From: an uncultured Coriobacteriales bacterium
GTDB taxonomy: Bacteria; Actinomycetota; Coriobacteriia; Coriobacteriales; Eggerthellaceae
DNA length: 26,570 nt
Assembly (NCBI GenBank): GCA_946892075.1
Contig: CAMPNZ010000017.1
Location: 1 to 26,570, forward strand
Reading direction: 5' to 3'
A program made the translations under genes and the position numbers. A model generated the notes under the pieces. That model saw only the letters and a program-made list of their open reading frames with translations. It made no database searches and was not told the origin of the DNA. Position 1 is the stretch's first letter. Each line of letters starts with the position of its first letter. Below, piece by piece: positions 7,481 through 14,322 of the stretch.

Positions 7481-8731
7481 TTAGTTCTCCTTTTCGATGC
7501 TTAGACTACCATATGCCGAGGCAGTTGATATAGAAGGTGCGGCGGTGGGCGCATCGCTGCGCGTTTCACCAGCTGGTGCGCTTGTCGTTTCGGCGGAAGT
7601 GGCTTTTGCACGCGACGATTTTGCGCGGGATGGTGCAGTTTTCGCAGGTGTAGCTTTAGTTGCCGCTGCTTTCGAGCGCGCAGTTTTTGTGCTTGCAGTT
7701 TTTGTAGTTGTTTTTGCAGTTGTTTTCGCAGGTGAAGAAGCTTTCGTTGTCTTTGTACCAGATTTTGCGGCGATCGTTTTTGTGGCGGTCGCCTTCGTGG
7801 TTGTCGATTTTGTGGTGGTCGATTTTGAAGCTGCTTTCGTTGTTTTTGCGGCAGTTTTCGTGGTGGCTTTCGCTGTTGCTTTCGTGGTAGTTTTCGAAGT
7901 TGTTTTTGCGGCTACCGAACGCTTGGTGCCACGTTTCGTTGTGCTGCTTGATGCGGCAGCACTCTGCTCATTGGCGCTAACAGCATCATCGGTCGCATCT
8001 GCAGAAGTATCAAGAACACCATCGCTCTTTGCGGACATTGCACTGATGCTATCAGCGTTTTCGCTTGCTGCAACATCGTGCGCTTGAGTTTCTTTTTGCT
8101 CACGCGCGGCGTCCTGCAACTCTTTTGCATGAGCACGCGCCTTTGCCTTGCGCTGAGCTGCAGCTTTACGCTGTTCCGCCTCTTTTTTGCGGCGTGCTTC
8201 CTCAGCTTCTTCTTCTCGACGAACTTCTTCTGCAGCAACGGCAGAATCGGGCAATAAGCTGGAGTCTTCCATGCGGCGACGCTCACGCAACTGCTCCTCA
8301 TCACGTTTGCGCGCTTCATCTTTGCGCTGCGCTTCCGCTTCCGCAGCACGCTTTGCACGTTCGCGCTCATAGCGCTCTTTGCGCTGTTCAAAGGCATCTT
8401 TTGTGGCATCTCCACCAGCCGTGCGCGAGCTCGACGAAGAAGAACTTTGCGACTTTTTATGGCCCGTTGCTTCGTCAAAAGTTTCTTTTACCAGCGACGA
8501 CGCCTTCGTTGCAACCTTATCAAAAGCTTGCGTTGGATCTTTGATGGGCTCATCGGAGTTCGGGTCGAACACGTCGCTACGAATAACGTCGCTCATTTCT
8601 TGCTGGACGTTACGCAGCTTCGCGATGGCTTTACCAGCTGTTTTTGCCATGCCGGGCAATTTTTCGGGACCAAAAATAAGAAACCCGAAAAGAAGAATTA
8701 TAAAAAGTTCAAATCCGCCAATTCCAAACAC
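7481..8731 (-). CDS. tatB: TatB/TatA-family translocase protein with long charged and Lys/Ala/Thr-rich C-terminal region
   Basis: The N-terminus MFGIGGFELFIILLFGFLIF is the single transmembrane helix of TatA/B proteins. The hinge GPEKLPGMAK and the amphipathic helix AGKAIAKLRNVQQEMSDVI follow, and the GPEKLP form favours TatB. The start codon is GTG (8729-8731) with GAAGGG upstream. Known family members are about 60-170 residues, whereas this one is about 416. Residues 110-215 form a highly charged Arg/Glu/Ala stretch that should be helical, possibly coiled coil. Residues 265-375 are almost only Lys, Ala and Thr, resembling histone H1 tails. The frame is intact throughout and ends next to tatC, so the tail is part of the gene. 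The tail's function is unknown; it would be cytosolic and very basic. Confidence 0.9.
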   Translation of the reverse strand: MFGIGGFELFIILLFGFLIFGPEKLPGMAKTAGKAIAKLRNVQQEMSDVIRSDVFDPNSDEPIKDPTQAFDKVATKASSLVKETFDEATGHKKSQSSSSSSSRTAGGDATKDAFEQRKERYERERAKRAAEAEAQRKDEARKRDEEQLRERRRMEDSSLLPDSAVAAEEVRREEEAEEARRKKEAEQRKAAAQRKAKARAHAKELQDAAREQKETQAHDVAASENADSISAMSAKSDGVLDTSADATDDAVSANEQSAAASSSTTKRGTKRSVAAKTTSKTTTKATAKATTKTAAKTTKAASKSTTTKSTTTKATATKTIAAKSGTKTTKASSPAKTTAKTTTKTASTKTARSKAAATKATPAKTAPSRAKSSRAKATSAETTSAPAGETRSDAPTAAPSISTASAYGSLSIEKEN

Positions 8732-8866
8732 AAATTAACCCTTCGATACGTACCACCATAACTACCCGCTTGAACAGGTGATATATGCGCATTTCTTAGT
8801 TGTATGTACGCTGTGTGTTCAGCAATTTACCATGCTCAGTAACGCAGCGTGTTACGCATGCATACA

Positions 8867-8872
8867 ATTATA
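8867..8872 (-). promoter_or_regulatory. Candidate -10 element upstream of the tat-hyp operon
   Basis: A perfect TATAAT lies on the minus strand about 135 nt upstream of tatB. No good -35 is visible at 17 bp (GTGGTA at 16 bp is the nearest). The spacer 8732-9175 otherwise holds a short hairpin (GCTTGC/GCAAGC, 8973-8990) and an 80-codon minus-strand frame (8868-9110) that I cannot assign to a family. That frame has only a weak ribosome site, so I have not called it a gene. Confidence 0.3.
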
Positions 8873-9175
8873 ATACGCACACAGAAAGTACCACGGTAAT
8901 AATGTAGCGCTTCCATAATTCGAACGTGTGACCTCGCGGCGCATGTACATCAACACCATCACGCGTAAAGGCGCTTGCGCCCGTGCAAGCTTCAGCAACC
9001 ACACCCATACATCCAAGCGCTTTCAAATGTGGAAACTGCCAACATTTCGTACGTGATACTGCCAACGCAAAGCCAGGTGAAACAAACCAGCCTTTGAAAA
9101 CACGCTGCATCCAGCGCCAACACCGTAGCGCAGCGCAACAAGGTGTTCACGAAAAGCCCTCGTGAAAGCCCTCGT

Positions 9176-9373
9176 TTAATGCGCGCCGCCCAGTAATGAA
9201 AGCGCAACAGTGGGAATGCCCAGCGCCAACACTAAAACCACAGCAACCACAACAGTAAATACTTTCTTAATGCGCTCGGAGCGTTCGCGGGCAGCTTTGT
9301 AGTGAGCTTCGCGTGCACGAGCAGCGGCAACACGATCGGCAGTCTGCTTTCCACTAGTTTTTTGCGAACTCAT
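9176..9373 (-). CDS. Small single-pass membrane protein of unknown function
   Basis: The product has 65 residues. The first 45 are basic and helical (ARAREAHYKAARERSERIKK), and one hydrophobic helix (about 48-65, FTVVVAVVLVLALGIPTV) ends the protein. I chose the ATG at 9373 because AAAGGAG lies 7 nt upstream; an in-frame start at 9406 has no such site. It is probably tail-anchored with the basic part in the cytosol. I do not recognise the family; it is not SecE, which it resembles in size and layout but whose conserved motifs it lacks. It is transcribed divergently from the methyltransferase gene to its right. Confidence 0.6.
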   Translation of the reverse strand: MSSQKTSGKQTADRVAAARAREAHYKAARERSERIKKVFTVVVAVVLVLALGIPTVALSLLGGAH

Positions 9374-9830
9374 TGCATCTCCTTTGTACCGTAAAAATCG
9401 CATCACACTTCAAAACGAAACACGATTGCCACATGGTAATTGCAACATTGTAATTAATGCGCTCAACGCAGCCGCGTAACCGTTTAGAAAATTTTTGCGC
9501 TAAAAGCGTTATTATCATATCACTGTGTGCATAATACACTTCGGGAACTTACAATTCCAAACATTTTATAGAAGTTACGCTCGTCGTGCGCAAGGCGGCG
9601 CGCAGCCTTGTGCCGTTGTTCTGTAAGATGCACCTCAATACGCTGGATGAAAGGTAATTATGACGTTTCAAAGTGCACATAGCGCCTTGCAAAGCAAGCC
9701 GCGAAACGCAAGGAATGCCTGTTGTGAGGAACGGAGCAAAACGCCCACCAGCGAAAACGAGAACGCGTGCGGAAACAAGAGCAGGAGCGATAACGACTAC
9801 AGGAACAAGCGCTGGAACGGGAGCGACAGC

Positions 9831-10613
9831 ATGCACGACACCGCGGCAGATTTGCAAACGCACACCATCGATACCGCGTCGGGACAATTCGCGCCAGCGT
9901 CAGTGTCTGAGGAGCGCGTCAAATGCATCTTTTCGAACATTGCGCGCAAATACGGCCTGTTCAACACCTGCTCGAGTTTTGGAACGTATCGCTTATGGCT
10001 AAAAGCGCTGGTAGATTATGCGCCCATTACGCATGCCGACGCTGTTCTTGATATTGCAGGAGGAACGGGCGATGTGTCGTTTTGCGTAGCGCGCAAGAAA
10101 AAACCAGCTAGCATAGTTTGCAGCGACCTTGTTCCCGAAATGCTTGCGGTAGCAAAAGAGCGTTATCAGCGGCATTATTCAAACCTTGCGCCAATCGACT
10201 TTCAGGTGGTAGACGCGCAGCACATGCCGTTTGATGATGCAAGCTTCGATTGCGTTACTGTTGCCTATGGTATTCGTAACATGCCTGATAGGAAGCGTGC
10301 TTTGCAGGAAATACGGCGCGTATTGAAGCCGGGCGGAGCGTGCGTGTGTTTAGAATTCTCGCATCCGCACAATAAGCTGTGGCGCGTCTTGTACGAATTT
10401 TACCTGCGCCATAACATTCCCTTGTGGGGCAAATTTATCACGGGTGATCGCGATGGTTTCGTGTATCTTGCGCAGTCGATACACGCATTTCCTGGGCAAA
10501 AAGAATTTGCGCAGCTATTTGAGGAAAGCGGCTTTAAGGACGTGACGTGGAAAAACTGCGCTGGTGGCATCGCTGCCATCCATCGCGCATTTAAGCCACG
10601 TGAAGAAGCGTAA
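9831..10613 (+). CDS. ubiE: Demethylmenaquinone methyltransferase (UbiE/MenG)
   Basis: This SAM-dependent enzyme makes the last methylation of menaquinone. The SAM-binding motif I is DIAGGTGDVSF (74-84). The family signatures YGIRNMPDRKRALQEIRRVLKPGG (146-169) and LEFSHPHNKLWR (174-185) are present, as is the C-terminal GGIAAIHRAFK. The ATG at 9831 gives 260 residues, close to the family length, with GGGAG 7 nt upstream. The frame is open to an ATG at 9660 with its own site (AAAGG); the 57 extra residues are polar and repetitive (Arg, Asn, Ser, Lys), so I favour 9831. It is the only plus-strand gene in this stretch. Its last codons are echoed by repeats downstream. Confidence 0.93.
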   Translation: MHDTAADLQTHTIDTASGQFAPASVSEERVKCIFSNIARKYGLFNTCSSFGTYRLWLKALVDYAPITHADAVLDIAGGTGDVSFCVARKKKPASIVCSDLVPEMLAVAKERYQRHYSNLAPIDFQVVDAQHMPFDDASFDCVTVAYGIRNMPDRKRALQEIRRVLKPGGACVCLEFSHPHNKLWRVLYEFYLRHNIPLWGKFITGDRDGFVYLAQSIHAFPGQKEFAQLFEESGFKDVTWKNCAGGIAAIHRAFKPREEA

Positions 10614-10780
10614 ACCGCACCAGGAAATGTAAGCCGCATGTGCTGTATAAGCACAGTAACTGAGCCTTGCGACGTGAAGAAGTGTAAGACACCTTAATAC
10701 GTTTCGCACGTTAAGAAGTGGAAGGCATCTCAGGAAGTCTCACACGTTTCGCACGTAAAAACGCGCAGGTCGCATGCTTT
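10599..10780. repeat. Degenerate repeats copying the 3' end of ubiE
   Basis: The last codons of ubiE, CACGTGAAGAAGCGTAA (10598-10614), recur as GACGTGAAGAAGTGTAAG near 10671 and CACGTTAAGAAGTGGAAGG near 10707. The string ACGTTTCGCACGT also occurs twice (near 10699 and 10747). A 6-bp hairpin, TGTGCT-N5-AGCACA, sits at 10638-10654 but has no T-run, so it is not a convincing terminator. The spacer to 10832 contains no gene. Confidence 0.55.
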
Positions 10781-10832
10781 CATCTTGCACGTAAACCATG
10801 TAAGCCACACGATGTAATCTAGCACTTGGTAC

Positions 10833-13532
10833 TTAATACGGCTCGTCTAAGTTACAGCGCGCTTGCGGGTCGAATCCAAGGTCAAAAAACTTCCCTTGCT
10901 GATACCTGTCGTAAGCCACCAGCGCAATCATGCCTGCGTTATCGCCGCATGAACGCAAAGGCGGCAGTGCAAGACGCACGCCTTCTTCGGCACACATTTC
11001 CTCGTACGCACGCCGTAGCTGCGGATTTGCAGCCACACCGCCACCCAAGCAAAACACTTTTGCGCCCGTTTCACGCAACGCTGTACGGCTTTTTTCAACT
11101 TGCACATCGATAACTGCCTGCTGAAAACTTGCTGCAATGTCGGCCACGGGAAGTTCTTCGTGACGCTGTTTCGCATTATTGATGTAAGTAATAACGGCAG
11201 TTTTCAAGCCAGAAAGCGAGAAACGATAATCACCCGAGTGCAGCATCGCACGGGGGAAGGAAATTGCGTGCGGGTTGCCCTGCTTTGCAAGGCGAGAAAT
11301 ATGGGGCCCACCAGGGTATCCAAGCCCAAGAGCCTTTGCCACTTTATCGAAGGCTTCACCCACCGCATCGTCGATAGTTGAACCAAGCGTATGGTACGAC
11401 CCCCACGCTTTTACATGAACGAGCAGCGTATTTCCGCCTGAAACCAAAGACGCAACCAGCGGAGGTTGAAGCCAGCTGTTGCCAATTTTGTTGGCATACA
11501 GGTGGCCTTCCAAGTGATTGACTCCAATAACAGGAATGTCAAGCGCCCAAGCAACGCCCTTTGTCCATGCCACACCTACCACAAGTGCGCCCAGCAAACC
11601 AGGAGCGTAGGTAACGCTGATAGCATCAAGGCTGTGCCATGAAAAATGTGGCGCTTCACATGGTGCTATGTGCTTGCGCGCAACGTCCATACACTCCGAC
11701 GCAACACCACAAATGGCTTCAATGTGCTTGCGGCTTGCAATTTCAGGAACAACGCCACCAAAGCGCGCATGAAAATCAATCTGTGATGCCACAACATCGG
11801 CAAGTAAATTTCCAGAGCCATCAATAAGCGCTGCTGCAGTTTCATCGCACGACGATTCAACAGCAAAAATAAGTGGATGAACAGGCGTATTATTGGCAGT
11901 AGCGGAACTTGCGATAACGTTGTCTGCGGCAGTTAAGCTAGAAGTACCATGAGGAGCGCCGCTTGCAGCGCATGGCGCAGCTGTGGTTTGCACCCCTTCA
12001 CGTGCGGAAACTTCAGTTTCTTCGTGCTCACACACTTCCATACCGCCCGTTTGAAAGCCCGATACCAACAAAGGAGCTTGCATGATAATGGCGTCATCAC
12101 CATTTGAATAGTAGGCACGCCGACGCGAAATTTCGGTAAAGCCAACTTGTGCGTAAAACGCACAAGCACTTGTATTAGCTGCGGAAACTTCCAACATCAT
12201 GGTTGCAGCACCCAAGTTGCGCGCATCATCAGCAAGGCGCGCAAGCAACTCGCGGGCAATACCGCAGCGACGGTGTGCCACACTCACACCAATACGCAGC
12301 ACTTCCATGACGTCGCCCGCCACCAAACACCCTGCATAGGCAAGTAATGTGCGCTTTTGGTTGTGCGTATTCAGAGCATAGGCTGCCCACCACACATGTC
12401 CGCTGGTGCGCAAATCGCTTAGGAACTGCTCGCTTGTCCAGGCAGCCGTTGGCATAACGCTTGCATCCAACGCCGAAACGGCATTCATGCTTGCTGCATC
12501 AAGAGGGCGAAACACAACAACATTTTCGCCATCGCCATTTGCATCAGGCAACACAATATCGCGCGATGCAACAGTCGAGCTCACACCCGATGCGGGAAGT
12601 GCTCCACTCAGCGCAGGCGCTGCAGGTTCAAGCGAAGGATCAAGCGCTGTTTCGGCAGCACATAAGCGCGCACGCTCGTTTTCTTCTGCATCGGATAAGC
12701 GCGTGTAAATAGGCAAAACAAACGCAGGATTATGCCGCGCAGCATCAAAAATATCCACACGCGCAGTATCGATTGCCTGTTGCATACACAACAACAATCC
12801 CCAGCCGCTGGTATTCCATAGTTTTTCAGGAAGAACACCACCAAGACGATCAAAATCGGCTTTATACTTCGTAAGTGCATCGCCTGTGAGCGCACACTGA
12901 ATTGCATCGTTAGCATTATCAGAATGCGGCGCCTTGGTTTCTGCATGCGACGAAGCAGCATCAGAACACAACAGCTCAGCAGCACCACCAGCATCGGATG
13001 TTTTCTCCACCGCATAAGGAAGCGATGTAAGCGTATCGTGCAAAAAGGCATACGCTTGCGCAACCTTCATCACACATACACTGGTATGACGTTGTACCCC
13101 CTGTTCAGTGAGGGTATAAACCGCGGGGTAAACTTCTTTGCGCATTGCGTCACATACCACCGCAAGCGCTCCTTGCACACCAGCATGCCACGCACCCCAT
13201 GCCAACACATCGAGTGTTGAAATGCCAATTAAACCGATAGACAGCGATTGTGCAATGCCTTTTGCCGTAGCAAGTGCAATGCGAACACCTGTAAAAGAGC
13301 CAGGCCCCAGCCCACAACAGACACATTGAAGCTGATTGTGAGCAACGTGATGTTTCTTCAACAGTGCGTCAAGCATTGGCAGGAGCATCGTATTTGATGC
13401 GCGATGAGCTGCGCAGGTGTCGCTGTCGCATAACTCAAGCACGCAACGCCCTTCTTGCAGCGCAACGTGTGCAAGAGCAACAGTTACTACTTCATTTGAG
13501 GTGTCAAACATTACAACATACGACTTGCTCAT
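10833..13532 (-). CDS. tsaD: TsaB-RimI-TsaD fusion: t6A tRNA-modification subunits joined by a ribosomal-protein N-acetyltransferase domain
   Basis: Three domains lie in one 899-residue protein. Residues 1-285 are TsaB, with MFDTSNEVV and GLGPGSFTGVRIALATAKG (74-92), and form the scaffold for TsaD. Residues 338-490 are a GNAT acetyltransferase like RimI, with the acetyl-CoA loop RRCGIA (421-426). Residues 554-899 are TsaD, which transfers threonylcarbamoyl to A37 of ANN-decoding tRNAs: VESSCDETAAA (558-568), GGVVPEIASR (592-601), the metal ligands in NHLEGH (672-677), and D863 in SCGDNAGM. Linkers at about 286-336 and 491-550 are low in complexity. The TsaB domain also holds an extra polar stretch at about 180-212. 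tsaE lies 15 nt upstream, so the enzyme complex is one operon, while TsaC is elsewhere. Such fusions are known in some actinobacteria. Confidence 0.96.
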   Translation of the reverse strand: MSKSYVVMFDTSNEVVTVALAHVALQEGRCVLELCDSDTCAAHRASNTMLLPMLDALLKKHHVAHNQLQCVCCGLGPGSFTGVRIALATAKGIAQSLSIGLIGISTLDVLAWGAWHAGVQGALAVVCDAMRKEVYPAVYTLTEQGVQRHTSVCVMKVAQAYAFLHDTLTSLPYAVEKTSDAGGAAELLCSDAASSHAETKAPHSDNANDAIQCALTGDALTKYKADFDRLGGVLPEKLWNTSGWGLLLCMQQAIDTARVDIFDAARHNPAFVLPIYTRLSDAEENERARLCAAETALDPSLEPAAPALSGALPASGVSSTVASRDIVLPDANGDGENVVVFRPLDAASMNAVSALDASVMPTAAWTSEQFLSDLRTSGHVWWAAYALNTHNQKRTLLAYAGCLVAGDVMEVLRIGVSVAHRRCGIARELLARLADDARNLGAATMMLEVSAANTSACAFYAQVGFTEISRRRAYYSNGDDAIIMQAPLLVSGFQTGGMEVCEHEETEVSAREGVQTTAAPCAASGAPHGTSSLTAADNVIASSATANNTPVHPLIFAVESSCDETAAALIDGSGNLLADVVASQIDFHARFGGVVPEIASRKHIEAICGVASECMDVARKHIAPCEAPHFSWHSLDAISVTYAPGLLGALVVGVAWTKGVAWALDIPVIGVNHLEGHLYANKIGNSWLQPPLVASLVSGGNTLLVHVKAWGSYHTLGSTIDDAVGEAFDKVAKALGLGYPGGPHISRLAKQGNPHAISFPRAMLHSGDYRFSLSGLKTAVITYINNAKQRHEELPVADIAASFQQAVIDVQVEKSRTALRETGAKVFCLGGGVAANPQLRRAYEEMCAEEGVRLALPPLRSCGDNAGMIALVAYDRYQQGKFFDLGFDPQARCNLDEPY

Positions 13533-13547
13533 CGATAATCCTTCGCC

Positions 13548-14096
13548 TTATGATTGTGCACAACCGACTTGCCAGTGTTGGGATAGTTGTGCGCTACGAG
13601 GTCCGCTTGCTTGTATATCCACCTGCCGATTTTGCTGATCATCAACAGAAATATGAACGCGCAGTATATCGTCGCCCAAGGCATCGATAAACTTTTCGCC
13701 CCACTCGATGCACGACACACCATCGCCCTCAATAGTTTCGTAGAACGCGATGTCGTCAAGCTGTTCGTACGTATCAAGACGATACAAGTCGAAATGATAT
13801 AGAGGAATGCTGTTTGTACTATACGACAAGAGCAAATTAAAGGTTGGGCTTACAACGTCATCGTGCGTACCCATCGCATGAGCAAGCCCTTGCGTAAAGC
13901 ACGTTTTCCCTGCTCCAAGGTCGCCCTCAAGCAGAATAACATCGCCTGCTTGCACATGCGGAGCAAGCAGCGCAGCAAGCTGCTGAAGTTGCTTGGCACT
14001 TGAACAGCACGCACGCCACGCATGAGAGGACGCTTGAGTAGCGTTCTTACTGAATGCATCAGAGCACGGCTGTTCGCCATTAGATGAAGTATCCAC
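13548..14096 (-). CDS. tsaE: tRNA threonylcarbamoyladenosine biosynthesis ATPase TsaE
   Basis: TsaE is the ATPase that resets the TsaB-TsaD complex during t6A synthesis. Walker A is GDLGAGKT (58-65). The conserved blocks SPTFNLLLSY (83-92), FDLYRL (102-107) and EWGEK (131-135) are all present. It has 182 residues, slightly over the usual 150-160 because of an N-terminal extension of about 30 residues rich in Ser and Ala. It is immediately upstream of the TsaB-RimI-TsaD gene in the same direction, consistent with one transcript. A 13-bp tandem repeat array occupies the region just upstream of its start. Confidence 0.96.
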   Translation of the reverse strand: MDTSSNGEQPCSDAFSKNATQASSHAWRACCSSAKQLQQLAALLAPHVQAGDVILLEGDLGAGKTCFTQGLAHAMGTHDDVVSPTFNLLLSYSTNSIPLYHFDLYRLDTYEQLDDIAFYETIEGDGVSCIEWGEKFIDALGDDILRVHISVDDQQNRQVDIQASGPRSAQLSQHWQVGCAQS

Positions 14097-14112
14097 ATAA
14101 CCACCTTGAACT

Positions 14113-14216
14113 GCGTTATAGCATAGCGTTATAGCATAGCGTTATAGCATAGCGTTATAGCATAGCATTATTGCATAGCATTATTGCATAGCGTTATAGC
14201 ATTGCGTTATGACACC
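14113..14216. repeat. 13-bp tandem repeat array upstream of tsaE
   Basis: Seven contiguous 13-bp units span 14113-14203: the first four are GCGTTATAGCATA, the next two GCATTATTGCATA, then GCGTTATAGCATT. A degenerate eighth (GCGTTATGACACC) ends at 14216. It starts 16 nt upstream of the tsaE start, where its promoter or leader should be. TATAGC-type -10-like elements repeat in each unit on both strands. There are no spacers, so it is not a CRISPR. The rest of the gap to 14322 shows only a small palindrome (ACCGCAGCGGT near 14285). Confidence 0.9.
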
Positions 14217-14322
14217 GCCACGCGACATACTCGTATACACGGGCCGCCAAGCGTCAGTGCGCCCAGCGACCCATTCATACTACCACCGCAGCGGTACCCG
14301 TCGTGTAAAAAGCACACGTTTG

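Noticed and set aside
7497..8087. A hydrophobic Val/Ala/Phe-rich plus-strand frame
   Set aside because: It is the antisense reading of the Lys/Ala/Thr tail of tatB, which is in frame with a recognisable Tat domain.
8880..8960. tRNA suggested by TTCGAA near 8918
   Set aside because: No acceptor, anticodon or T-arm pairing can be built around it.
9587..9612. AAGGC/GCCTT hairpin upstream of ubiE as a riboswitch or attenuator
   Set aside because: The stem is only 5 bp, there is no T-run, and no known riboswitch core is visible.
14113..14216. Possible CRISPR array
   Set aside because: The 13-bp units abut without spacers; the same applies to the 12-bp and 24-bp arrays at 15325 and 16567.
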